DNA of 64,000 nucleotides from Apostichopus japonicus (Eukaryota > Echinodermata > Holothuroidea > Aspidochirotida > Stichopodidae). The DNA lies in NCBI RefSeq assembly GCF_037975245.1, contig NC_092562.1:30576054-30640053 (forward strand). The letters are read 5' to 3'. This document shows positions 24,443 to 36,000 of the stretch, piece by piece; within the stretch, counting starts at the first letter, position 1; each line of letters begins with the position of its first letter. The notes under the pieces are model-generated. The model did no database searches and had not been told where the DNA came from. It saw only the letters and a program-made list of their open reading frames with translations. The translations under genes and the position numbers were made by a program.

Positions 24443-25128
24443 GGTGACATCCCTATATTCCGACGTCTCTATGTTCCGAAGTCTCTATGTTCCGACAAAT
24501 TTTTTTTTGACCAAAATTTTTCGGACCAAATTTTTTTTTTGGAGACTCAATCTTTTTGGCTTTTGGTCCCCCATTTTTCGGACCAAATTCTTTTGGGGAC
24601 TTAATTTTTTGGGCCCTGAATTTTTTGGGACCAAATTTTTTTTGGGGGGGACTCAATTTTTTGGACCAACATTTTTTCTGACCTACCTTTTTGAGGGACA
24701 CAATTTTTTGGACGCAACAAATTTTTTCAGGAAAAAAAGGGCCCAAAGATTGTTATGACCCAAATAGTGCTTGTGACCGAAACTTGCTTGTGACCCGAAA
24801 TTTAATTGTTTGTACTCAAATTTTTTGGGACCAAAATCAGTTTAGTCGAAAAAAAATTTTGGTCCGAAAAAAGTTGGTCCGAAAACATGTTGGTGTCAAA
24901 AGTTTTGTTCCAAAGAAAATTTGGTCATAAAAATATATTAGTCTAAAATAATTTTGGTCCGAAAAAAGTTGGTCCGAAAACATGTTGGTCAACAATTTTG
25001 GTCCAAAAAAAATTGAGTCCGAAAAAAATTGGGTAAAAAAAAAAAGGACAAAAAAATTGTTGGAACATAGAGACGTCGGAACATAGAGACGTCGGAACAT
25101 AGAGACGTCAGAACATAGAGATGTAACC
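24443..25128. mobile_element. Foldback-type element with 8-bp target duplication
   Basis: The 8-mer GATCAAAC flanks the element on both sides (24435-24442 and 25129-25136) as a perfect direct repeat. The ends are inverted: GGTGACATC at left, GATGTAACC at right. Each arm is built of 16-bp tandem modules (GTCTCTATGTTCCGAC), about three on the left and four on the right. The middle is T-rich on the left (TTTTTTGGACCAAA-like modules) and the inverse on the right, so the whole 686 bp can fold into one long hairpin. The phenylalanine- and lysine-rich open frames on both strands are shadows of these modules. No transposase is present, so it is non-autonomous. Confidence 0.85.
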
Positions 25129-25136
25129 GATCAAAC

Positions 25137-26491
25137 ACCTCATACCCATTTACAGAATGAGACTCAAGGTGTATATTATGTACTAAATCAATGTAAAATA
25201 TTAATGGTCACAATGAAAGTCAAAGGCCAAAACTGACCAAGTTGGTATGAAGAAATGAGGTGTTGTGAACTTCTCAACTGCAAGGTTTATGGAATTTTAA
25301 CTTGTGGGTGTACAGGTATGCATGGAAATGGATTGAGCATCTATGTGTGATCAAGTCATATTGTTGAATGTCAGAGACAAAGGGCACTGGAATTGAAAGT
25401 CTGTTTTTTGTCATTATGAGCGTGCATGTCAAAATAACTATAAAGAACCTAAACCATCACTCCCATGTAAGAATCATTAATGTTTGTCATATATATTAAA
25501 GTCAAATGACTATTAAAAGTTACTATAAAAGCGTTATGTGATGTTGGGTATCAACTTAAATTGCTCTGGATTTATGTATACTTCACTTATCCAAGGAGGA
25601 CTGACATAGTGATGTATTCTTCATGTATGTATCCTAGTTGCAAGTATTTCCTTTCCCTGTCCCTCTCCTTTTACAATACAGTATATATATTTGATATTCT
25701 TCCTGTTCTAACATTGCCATTACGATTGTCATCATTGAACATGAAAGTCATGACAACGAATTGAGTTCTGCCCCGAAAACAATCGAAACACATTGATATT
25801 CATTTCTCTCTTCTAAATATTTAGATATTGTAAGAGCTTACATGTATGAGGTTTCATTGCATGAGACCTAGAAATCAAATAAAGAAATAGTATCTATTGA
25901 GACACTTACTGTATGTGTTAAAAAATCAACTGCAAAGAAAAAAAATTGTAACCCACCACAGCAACAAAATATTATTTTAATACGAAACCAGAGCCATACA
26001 TCATATATATTTCATATGAGGTGTCATGAAATTCCATTTGTCTTCCACGATGAATCATATGGTAACCTTAAAATCCTTTATTGCTCCAATCCCACCAGTG
26101 AAAAATAATTTAACCCCTCTCACTGTCTTTCAATTTCTACACTAACCCAAATAACATTTGTAAAGCTCAATTCAAACATTCACCAACATGTTTGCTAATG
26201 AGTGTACAACTATGGTATGAATATAATTTTCTTTTCTTGCTGGAAGCTTGGCAGGTTGCCATAAGTTGTTAAACATGAGCAAGTTTCAAAGTGAAATGAC
26301 ATTTGGCTGAAGTGGTTCATGGCTGAATCAAGGTGGAAATATTCAGAAACCCAAAAATATTTGTAACTTCCATGATCAAAGGGGGGGGGGGGGCAAAATA
26401 TTTTATAAAATTACATAACAAAGCTTTCCTATGACTTTCATGAAAATATTAATAAAATTGCCATACAAGAAATATCTTCTTTTTTTTATAG
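25137..26491. other. No gene seen; AT-rich
   Basis: About 1.35 kb of AT-rich DNA with a G run at 26380-26393 and no recognisable coding or structural feature. Confidence 0.4.
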
Positions 26492-27519
26492 TTAACAAGT
26501 TCACAGATGGGTGGAGGGAGCAGGATGTTTAATGTGCGAGACTGGTTAAATCGATATCTTGCCTCATTTCCAAGAAAATATTGTACCGTAGAAATGAACC
26601 CATATGATCTGAATCAGCTCCCAGGTAAGACAGAACCCATTACTACATTACATTGCATAGTCTTACAACTTTGCGGAACTGCAGGTACTGTTTTTATAAT
26701 TCATAGTTGGATCAAGTCGGATCATCTCAGAAACAATGCAGGTTGAAAGAGCCTTTTCAAAATACATTCTGGATATCCTATAAAAGTTGGTATCTTGTTC
26801 CACTTTGGAGTTGAAGCTGCATAAGTGATTTTGTGATTTTATGTAGCTTTTTCATGCAGTATCATGATTTCTTTTTGATGGTCCAGCCATCTATGATTGA
26901 TTATTTTATCATGCTTCTGGCACAGTTCCAGTTAGTTTTTGAACATCCTGCAATGTTTATTGACCATGAAATTAAAATAGGAGAACCCATCATGATAACC
27001 ACCAAACTTAATGGCGTGAACTGTAATGCAACCTCATTCTCTCCGGATCTTGTATGCTCATCTCCCGGAGAACAAAATCCATTCATTTGTCAGGATATAA
27101 TTGCATTTATAATAATGTTAATGCCATTGTGGTTTCAAGCTTTAACGTTAGGCAGACAATCACTTTTACTTACTGCGTACTATTATAGGACAGAAGTAAA
27201 TCCAAAACTGTCTACATGTTCTTTTTATATTGCACTTCTTGTTTCAGCTGGAATTGGTCCACTTTTCTGCAATGTTCCCTGATTTCCCGATATTTTGGGA
27301 ATGCAAATTTCTAAATCTCCTAATCTTGTGAAAACAGGTTGGCAGATATATGTTGCAATAAAACATTTGCAAACGACACATGGTAGGGAGTTGCTATTAA
27401 AGGACATCACTATTCTGTTTCAACATTCTAGTAGTGTTATTCGTGCAATCCAGGTCAGAAACCAGAAAAAAATATATTTGGGAAATATAAGAATGGCATT
27501 TGCTTATTTGAAAATGTAA
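26492..27519 (+). pseudogene. Unrecognised spliced-looking coding stretch
   Basis: At 26492-26624 a plausible exon sits between a poly-T/TATAG acceptor and a CCAG|GTAAGA donor; its frame reads RMFNVRDWLNRYLASFPRK. Farther on, frames at about 26930-27120 (HPAMFIDHEIKIGEPIMIT, then NCNATSFSPDLVCSSPGEQ) and 27340-27450 (GWQIYVAIKHLQTTHGRELL) read like protein rather than chance, but are broken by a TGA at about 27280 and change register. I do not recognise the family. It could be a decayed transposon gene or a host pseudogene. Confidence 0.3.
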
Positions 27520-28175
27520 AACCAGTTGCCTGTAGATTAAGTGAAATAACATCACAAAAAAATGCAAGGATCAAAATTCCTGGAAAGAGGCCAAGAAATA
27601 AAGTACTGTACAAGTGTACATACAATGTCAAGTTTAAACATGGCTGGGAAGAGACAGGTATGTTACAACTCTTTGGTATTAAAGTATTTAGCAGACCAGC
27701 TCAATGTAACTCTTTTTGGAAAGTACAGTAAGCTGGCGGAGTCAAATAAATGTCAATGTTTTTGGAAATTTTCTCTTTTAAATTCTTAAACTTCAATTAG
27801 TTATGCTAAACCACTAAATTTACATCTAAATTATAGTTTCTGGTTGACCAGCTTGCATAACCATGTTCAAATTATTGTTATTTTAAGGCACTCTTTGTTC
27901 AGTAAACCAGCATTGAAATTGTATATATATTTTCAGTGTTGGGCTTGTGACGAACGCATGCCTCATGCTCATTTTCATTTAACTATGTGCAGTATGTAAT
28001 GACTCAACACCAATTAGTGTAGTTGCCTTAATGAATATTTGAAACAAATTCATATTTCTGCCAAAATAACAGTAATTAAGCAAGAGTAATCAATGTTGTA
28101 AAGAACCCAATTATTTACTGTAGTCTCATATCCAAGCAATTATCTGTTAAAACTACTTCAAATACCCTCACATAC

Positions 28176-28508
28176 CATTTTCATTTGTCACTAAGACCCT
28201 CCATGCAACAGCTGGGCTTTCATCTTCTGTTACAGTGATGGTGTAGATACCAATCCTTGCAGCTGTCTCCATGGTAGTAGGTAGGGTAAGAGTAGCAGGT
28301 TCACTGCTGATGTTTGTCATTGCTTCATCTGGTACTCTAGGACTATTGAGTGTAAACATATAACCTGCAGATCTTGAAAGAAGCACTGCTTTATCAAATG
28401 TTACACTGGCTGTTTGGGAATCACCTGTAAGTACTTCAATGATAGTTGGATTGGTTGCGGTTGCCATGGGACTCCTTACCACAGCAACATAGGGAGGATC
28501 AGACAGAC
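28176..28508 (-). CDS. Ig-like domain exon (phase 1-1), minus strand
   Basis: A 333-base exon (111 codons) has an acceptor CTGATACCAG at 28509-28518 and a donor GTATGTG at 28175 on the minus strand. Both junctions are phase 1. The peptide begins with a proline-rich linker (LSDPPYVAVVRSP), then GDSQTASVTFDKAVL, and ends with IGIYTITVTEDESPAVAWRV, which reads like the F and G strands of an Ig or cadherin-type beta sandwich. No cysteines are present, so the fold would lack the usual disulfide. It lies 4.5 kb upstream of the exon at 23379-23639 in transcription order with compatible phases. I see no lesions. The exact fold and gene identity are unknown. Confidence 0.55.
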
Positions 28509-29760
28509 CTGGTATCAGGAATAGAAAATAATTTAAGTGATAATGGTTTGACAAAGAAACTGATTTGAAAGCCTCACAGAATGATAATTTAACAGTGCTG
28601 AGATACTGAAGCAGCATAAAGTGGTACACCACAGAACAACCATGCAGCTGTGAAGCCTCAAATTAAGTAAGTGTCTGTTACACACACTATAAAAGGGGTC
28701 AACTGGAAGATTGATTTTGATTACCTTTTTTTCTTCGAATGATATTTTAGAAGATCATCAGAACCTTGGGCATGTTATACAAGGGTAGTAAATTTAGTGG
28801 GTGTGTGATGGTCCAATGAATTTTCAAATTGAAAAGAAAATCTGGAACATTCACTTGGACAAAAACCAATGAAGTATACTGATAAAGGTACGTTGTAAGC
28901 CTTCCAGGTGCCCCTCCACCCCCCCCATTCGATCCCTCCCAGCGAGATCTCTGAAAGCTATAAGAAACAAATAGAACTGCATTAAAATAGGTTATAATGA
29001 ACAGATAGTGTAAGATATATGTGGTGTTCAAAATACCCCAGAATCAGAGCAGTTTTTGTCAGACATTTAACAGTACAGTCATAGGAACTAGTATAAATTT
29101 GGCAATAATATCCAATGACCTTTAACCTCCAAATGGATGACAACTGAGAACTCACTAAAATCTTCTTTATACCAAATATATTCACCACAACACAACTGAC
29201 CATTCTGACTTACTGTCCAACTTACTCCATTTACATGGTTTAAGAGCTTGTATGAACTTTGACCTGCACCAAGAAATAGTAGAGAAGCATTAAAGAACTC
29301 ATAGAGTGGCATCATCTATACGCACAATAAAGTAGCCTACAAGATTCACAAAAGCTGAGCTTGTTTTGGAGTTTTCCTGTTAACAAGGCTTTCTGATTTT
29401 CATCACTGCAAACCTAAAATAAACTTTGGCCTCCACCAAATGCAGTACAGCAACCAGAAACCTGACAAGAAAGTGCTATATCTACATACCATGTCAAGAA
29501 TTCACCTTACATTTGTTAATCTAAAATGCTAAATCATTAAGGGGCATTAACTACCAAACTATTGATTCAACAGAACTGTGCTTGTATTGTAAGCTTCTTC
29601 CGGCCTTTGAACTATTTACAGAACTTTGGGAATCTTAGAAAATCCATGTTTCACCACTTTCTGGAACTTAGCTCACGGCAACTTTAGATCCTCTGCAAAC
29701 CAGTTATGCTATATCAACTGGAAGAATTAGTTGACTCGTTCACACCATACCAGACATACC
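28509..29760. other. Intron-like DNA with dispersed repeat pieces
   Basis: No exon recognised. Around 29100-29290 the minus strand holds GGTTAAAGGTCATTGG and GGTGCAGGTCAAAGTTCAT, parts of the TGACCTTTGACC family also seen near 24.1 and 56.2 kb. A C-rich run lies at 28915-28926. Confidence 0.35.
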
Positions 29761-29761
29761 T

Positions 29762-29922
29762 ACAATCCTCGACAAAAATGATGGGACAGTATGAGCAGCA
29801 ACGAGCGATATTGGCTTAAGCGCACCCCCTTCCCCCCGTTCAATGTTGTAGCCAAAAGCGCTCAGAAACTGCAACATTGATACGGGGAGTGGGGTGTCCC
29901 ATCTATTTTTGTCGACGATTGT
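29762..29922. mobile_element. MITE-like hairpin, 161 bp
   Basis: The ends are inverted: ACAATCCTCGACAAAAATG at left, ATTTTTGTCGACGATTGT at right. The interior also folds, with CAATGTTGTAG pairing with CTGCAACATTG. No coding content and no clear target duplication. Confidence 0.55.
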
Positions 29923-30000
29923 CTGAAAGCCTGTGTATATGTATAGGACCATAAGGATTTACTACTGGGCATTAGACATTGTAGGAATAGTACATTGTTA

Positions 30001-30022
30001 TATAGTATATATAGTATATACA

Positions 30023-30061
<39 letters not shown>

Positions 30062-30178
30062 TATATACATATATATATATATATATTATATATATATATA
30101 TATATAAGAGTGTAAGAATAATATATATATATAATATATATATTAGATATATATAATATACATATTATATATATATTA
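30001..30178. repeat. (TA)n microsatellite
   Basis: Imperfect TA repeat of about 180 bases, interrupted by TACA and GTGTAAGAAT. A 40-bp sequence (CGGGGAGTGGGGTGTCCCAT and the following 20 bases) stands as a perfect direct repeat before it at 29883-29922 and immediately after it at 30181-30220. Confidence 0.95.
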
Positions 30179-30220
30179 TACGGGGAGTGGGGTGTCCCAT
30201 CTATTTTTGTCGACGATTGT

Positions 30221-30987
30221 TCTCTCCAGTTTATGTTCTGCACATGAAGCTATCTATAGCTACCATCATCATTCTATGCATTGGGTAATTATAAGCAATA
30301 AAGTATTAACTCGATCAAGCAAGTATGAGAGAGGATATGATTTATCAGTTACATAGATCAACTGGAAAAGTCTTCATATGGCCTACTTCATGGTGGCGGG
30401 ATTTGGGCTGCAGTTGTGACAAATGAGTAATGAGCACTTTCTTGGCATGTATCTATGGCACTTGAACAAACTTGATGAACAAGTAGCATGTGATGTTAGT
30501 CCTGCTCCCTGACTCTCATGACCTTTGACAATCCTTGTGTTTTTATTTCAGCAAAGAAGAAACTTCTCCCTAAATTGTCCTACTTACAAACATATTATCT
30601 CTTCATTAATCCAGTATCACTTGCAACAAACTAAGACTAACCAAGCCCACAACTGCTTTGTGTTTAAGATATTTATTACCAAACAGACAACAAATTGCTT
30701 ATGTGAACTTTACTCTAAACATACAAATTTTTCAAAATTATTTTGTCATTTTGGTTTTCATGGAATCTAAACTTGCTCTTGTTCTAGTTTGCTAGGAGAT
30801 TATACAAATTTGTAGTGCTTTTGTGGTACACAAATAAATACTATATTGACATTTTCCAAGTATTGTTGCTTCTATCTCATCTTGGCTGTTGTGTCCTTAG
30901 CTGGGTGTAACTATATACTTGTATTGTAACTCAATACTCAATTAGGAAAAACACCTACATCTGCTCAATTGCTGGGTGCCTACTATA
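30221..30987. other. No gene seen
   Basis: AT-rich sequence without recognised coding, RNA or repeat content. Confidence 0.4.
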
Positions 30988-32197
30988 GCATTGTGCGGGA
31001 TCCCGGTAGTCACGTTAATCCCGGTATCCTGGTATTGACTAGTCCCGATCACAGTGCAATATGTGTAAATAGTACCGGGAGTGGGAAAACAACGGGTTAT
31101 TAAATGTGTTTCGGTATCATTCCCGGGAATCCCGGACATAATAAAAATATTGACGTATTACTATTTGAAATAAAGAAAAGAAAGCACAGTATTTCTGGTG
31201 TCTGTGTTCTTAGTTTGAATAATATCTCATCAATTTACGTACTGGCCTAGACCTTTATATTATGAATCAACTTTTCACAGGGTAATTTGGAACTTTGCTA
31301 CACCAAATATCTAACGTTACATGGGTTAAGCCTGTTGCCGGACCTCAAAGTTATTCTGAATTTTTGTTATTTATTGTGAAGGTTCCCATGTATAAAATCT
31401 TACCACATGTATTTCACCTCGTTTTGATATAATAATTATAACAATTTTAATAAATTTTGAGCCAAAACCACATTGAGAATTATATCCAGCTTAAATCCAT
31501 CTTCGCTCAAGACTGTATATTATAGCCTAGTGTCACGAACAGGTACACAAAGTGCAGTACGGTACTTGAGAGTTAATGCAGTAATGAAATGGATTTGTTT
31601 ATTATTGCGGAGGGTTCCACGATGTCATTTAGAGTTATCTTTGGCTACTTTTTTAATTTTGATGAACTTTTTGTACAAAAGATGGATATTGTACAGGTCT
31701 ATTGAAAGTATATGGAGAACACAACAGACGATAAATGATATAAGTAGTTCTGTACTATTCTCATGTATATAGTTTATAATCTCATATTTACATAGCCACT
31801 TTGTTACATTATTCTTGTCTGAAGTTCCAAACACGTGGTGACTTGTTGATAGTTGAACAATTTTCATTTGAAGGGTTGCCCTATTCCAACATCATGGAAT
31901 AGTGGGGAATTTCCAATTTCTGGATGTGTATGGATTACTGGTTTTATCCTTGTGCGAACATGTTAAATCTAATATCGTACACTGAGTATGTATGAAGCAT
32001 GCTTGGGGTGCTTTTTCCAAGGTTTGTGATGTTTTTTTTTAAAGTACATGGCCTAGGCTATGACATTAAATGCGTGACATTGACAGTCTCGTAACTAAGT
32101 GCTTTGCAATGTTGGGGAAATCCTGGTAGTAGTTATGATACCCAGATTCATGTTGCAACACTACCGGTTGTGTGAAATTTGCACTACCGCACAACCC
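30988..32197. mobile_element. hAT-like non-autonomous element, copy B of 0.9-kb repeat
   Basis: The left part (to about 31868) is the second copy of the repeat at 7700-8605. The left end reads TAGCATTGTGCGGGATCC, and the right end at 32179-32197 reads CACTACCGCACAACCCTA, the inverse of TAGGGTTGTGCGGTAGTG. TIRs of this form fit hAT elements. I could not read a clean 8-bp target duplication, and no transposase frame is evident in the 1.2 kb. Confidence 0.55.
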
Positions 32198-33433
32198 TAT
32201 ACGGTACTAGGACATCCTGTCCACTGCCGATCTAACTATGAGTCAATGAGAGGATACATCAGTAGGAAATATATCCCAAACATAGTACAGGACTACAGGT
32301 AGGACATCCAGTCCACTGTCAATCTAACTATGAGTCAATGATAGGATACATCAGTAGGCTATATATCCCCAACACAGTATAGTACTAGGATATCCAGTCC
32401 ACTGCCAATCTAACTATGAGTCAATGATAGGATACATCAGTAGGCTATATATCCCCAACACAGTACGGTACTAGGACATCCAGTCCACTGCCAATCTAAC
32501 TATGAGTCAATGATAGGATACATCAGTAGGTTATATATCCCCAACACAGTACGGTACTAGGACATCCTGTCCACTGCCAATATATGAGTCAATTAGAAGA
32601 TACATCAGTAGGTTATATCCCAAACATAGTACAGGACTACAGGTAGGACATCCAGTCCACTGTCAATCTAACTATGAGTCAATGATAGGATACATCAGTA
32701 GGTTATATATCCCCAACACAGTACGGTACTAGGACATCCTGTCCACTGCCAATATAACTATGAGTCAATTAGAAGATACATCAGTAGGTTATATCCCAAA
32801 CATAGTACAGGACTACAGGTAGGACATCCAGTCCACTGCCAATCTAACTATGAGTCAATGATAGGATACATCAGTAGGTTATATATCCCCAACACAGTAT
32901 GGTACTAGGACATCCTGTCCACTGCCAATATATGAGTCAATTAGAAGATACATCAGTAGGTTATATCCCAAACATAGTACAGGACTACAGGTAGGACATC
33001 CAGTCCACTGTCAATCTAACTATGAGTCAATGATAGGATACATCAGTAGGTTATATATCCCCAACACAGTACGGTACTAGGGCATCCTGTCCACTGCCAA
33101 TATAACTATGAGTCAATTAGAAGATACATCAGTAGGTTATATCCCAAACATAGTACAGGACTACAGGTAGGACATCCAGTCCACTGCCAATCTAACTATG
33201 AGTCAATGATAGGATACATCAGTAGGTTATATATCCCCAACACAGTACGGTACTAGGACATCCAGTCCATTGCCAATCTAACTATGAATCAATGATAGGA
33301 TACATCAGTAGGTTATATATCCCCAACACAGTACGGTACTAGGACATCCTGTCCACTGCCAATCTAACTATGAGTCAATGATAGGATACATCAGTAGGTT
33401 ATATATCCCCAATACAGTACGGTACTAGGACAT
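32198..33433 (+). repeat. 86-bp minisatellite, ~14 units, dimeric order
   Basis: The unit runs ACGGTACTAGGACATCCAGT, CCACTGCCAATCTAACTATG, AGTCAATGATAGGATACATC, AGTAGGTTATATATCCCCAA and CACAGT, 86 bases. Two variants occur: type A with CCCCAACACAGTACGG, and type B with CCCAAACATAGTACAGG and CTACAGGTAGG. From about 32630 onward B recurs every ~170-178 bases, so the array has a two-unit higher-order structure. It begins directly at the right terminus of the hAT-like element. Confidence 0.95.
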
Positions 33434-33850
33434 GCCCTCATACAAATTAAAGCATGCAAATTGCATGTAAATTGTATGTATCTTGAATGAAAAGGCTAAA
33501 ACATGCAATTTGCATGCATGTACATGCTCTACACATGCTGTTTTCATACAATTTACATGCATGCATCCAGGAAGCATGTATTTATGCATGCATGTATTCG
33601 AATACATTCGTGTAAACCTTACACTAAGCATGTATCGCAGCAATATAAGTGTCCATTGGGCATGTAACTTGGTGTATGCATGCATTCAACCAAACTGTCA
33701 AACATGTATTTGGACTTAGTTGTTTTATGAATGCTTGTGAAGCATGTATTTTGGACTTTGTCAAATTTATAGTGCATGTATTCAAATTTACAGTGCATGT
33801 ATTTTGGACTCTGATTTACAATTGCACACATGCAATTAGTCAATTTGGAT
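33434..33850. repeat. GCATG-rich short inverted repeat cluster
   Basis: Dense GCATG/CATGC words arranged as small palindromes, for example CATGCAAATTGCATG and TTATGCATGCATGTATTCG, over about 400 bases. The histidine/cysteine/methionine-rich open frames on both strands come from this word use. A similar cluster is at 50930-51365. Confidence 0.6.
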
Positions 33851-35454
33851 GTAATTTTATGGTATACTGTACATAGGATGATTATATCATATTTTATCAC
33901 AATAAGTTTTGGTAGGAATGAAGAGTTCGATTATTTTTCTTTTCCAGATGAGCTCTTGACATCTTAAGATGCAAACAAGAATTCATTTTTTCGAATTTCA
34001 GCTAGCTGGTTGTTTAAAGTTACAACCTCATGCATTGGTGATATATGTTATTAAATGGAGCACCCTGAAATATAAAGCATTGATTTGGTATTCTCCCATG
34101 AGTTATAAGGAAATGCCATTGTGTATTTAGCTACTGTACATGCTTCATACTGTGCCTGGATTCCAACTTTACATACTGTGAAAACAGAAATTTAAAAACT
34201 TTATAAAAAATACAGGATGATGCGGTATGACTTTTTGAAGTTTATATTAGGTATTGCCTGCACTCTCAAAATAATTATTTTACCAGTTATACATTCACTA
34301 ATGTTCACTAATGCATTACAACAATAAGTTGGTGAAAGTAGAGTGGACTAGTACTCTATGTTACACCCCTAGTAGTCAATTAGGGTCACAACCCTTTTTA
34401 TGGACACCAAATGTTTTTTGGGTGGCCAAATGTACACAGTCAATTGGAAAAATGTCAGCCAGTGTTTTTAGTTACTAGGAATTCAAAACGGGCGTTCCAG
34501 GGACGCATCTGCACGAAAAAGTTTGCATTCAGCAGATAAAAACTTATGTCCCACAAGACAAACCTGTGTTAAAAGCGCAAGCCAAGCTATGACCTTTAAG
34601 TTCTTTTGAAGTCAAGTATAACATCCCTAGATCACAATTGCTTGCACTTTGAGACTAAATAGTATGGTTGAGGCCTATATACACACACAAACAAATTAAA
34701 AAAAGATAAAATTAGTTGCAGTACATTTCAAGAAAATGTACAAATTTGAATGTTCACCAAAGCTGATGTTTTTCCTGTTCTGGTAGACTTAGCCTAAGCT
34801 AAGTGTAACATGCACAGTACGACTTCCTTGAGTACTGTAGGCCAAAACTAGAGCACCAATGGTGCAGAAGCTCATACCTTTTCGAGCTTAAAAATGTATG
34901 GCCCACAAAACCAATTTTGGGCCCATGAGGGATACCCCCCCCCCCTCCGTTAGCAGAACCCTGGCAACACCACTGGCTATAATTCCTATTTTCCCCTTTA
35001 AATCCTATTTTACCCACTCTCTCAGACAATACCACTGACCTACCCTGTTAAACTTTCTCCCCTCTACCTAAGCAGAAATAACTTCACAAGCACTCCCTAC
35101 AAGACATAACTTCACAAGCTGCCTACATACCTCAGGCTCAAAGACTTCTAAGAATCGGCAAGTGCTGATTGGCTATAGGGCTCTCATGCTTACAGTTCAA
35201 CAGTTAATAACAACTCCCAGTCCTCCTTTAATTCCACTAACAGCCTCTGCAGAGCTTAACCACAAATGTAAACAAACACTGCAGGGACTGGGAGACAAAT
35301 TAAAGGAGCTTTGGCAAAAAGTGAAGGCTCAGATTTTTTTTAAACAATGGGGATTAATTGTAATTAATTAACTTTTGACCAAAAATGTTTAGGCATCACC
35401 TTATTCATACACAATCCAACAATTATCAGTTCAACTTTGAATATGATCCATCAA
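33851..35454. other. No gene seen
   Basis: Intergenic AT-rich DNA; a C-rich run with GGGCCCATGAGGGATACCCC near 34930 resembles a transposon fragment. No supported gene. Confidence 0.35.
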
Positions 35455-36000
35455 AATCTTGAGGAGATTGAGATATTTGAAAATATTACAAAGAATGACC
35501 CCCGATGACCCCCTAAATGACATTTGACCTCAATTTTCCGAACACCCCTCGTAACCCTCATCCCGAGGAACATTGTGACCAAGTTTCATTATAATTGGCC
35601 ATACACTGTACGAACAGGAGCAATTTGAAAATATAGGGCGGCGGCCCGGGCCACAAAAGACCCCTAGTTGATCTTTGATCTCAAATTCATGAACACCCTG
35701 AAGGTAAAACTACCATAGTACTATCGTGACAAACCCTCAACATTGTACCATGGAATTTGTAGGAGAAGAAGCATTTTGCGTATTTCCACAAAATGGCCCA
35801 TTACGGCCCACAGGTGACCTTTGACCCCAAATTTTGGACCATCTCTGATGGCCCTATTCCCAATGGTCCTTGTGTCCAAGTTTCATGAAATTCCATCAAA
35901 CACTGTGCGAGTGGCAGCGGTTTTACCAATTGTTGACGGATAGAGTGATAGACGCTGCACTGTAACAATAGCTCACACCAGCATGCTGGTATGAGCTAAA
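35455..36000. repeat. TGACCTTTGACC-type dispersed repeat with terminal palindrome
   Basis: Successive blocks read TGACCCCCTAAATGACATTT, CCAAGTTTCATTATAATTGG, GGTGACCTTTGACCCCAAAT and CCAAGTTTCATGAAATTCC. It closes with a 30-bp near-perfect palindrome at 35969-35998 (TAGCTCACACCAGCATGCTG and its inverse). This pattern is familiar as a non-coding mobile repeat of marine invertebrate genomes. Confidence 0.55.

Noticed and set aside
24444-25100. Open frames rich in phenylalanine or lysine on both strands
   Set aside because: They are translations of the T-rich inverted modules of the foldback element and exist in several frames at once.
29933-30243. Tyrosine/isoleucine-rich open frames
   Set aside because: Pure translation of the (TA)n tract; the same applies at 48865-49143 and 61975-62446.
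32198-33433. CRISPR-like regular array
   Set aside because: The repeats are contiguous 86-bp units without unique spacers in eukaryotic DNA; this is a minisatellite.
33425-33900. Histidine/cysteine/methionine-rich frames resembling metal-binding peptides
   Set aside because: They arise from the repeated GCATG words and appear on both strands.
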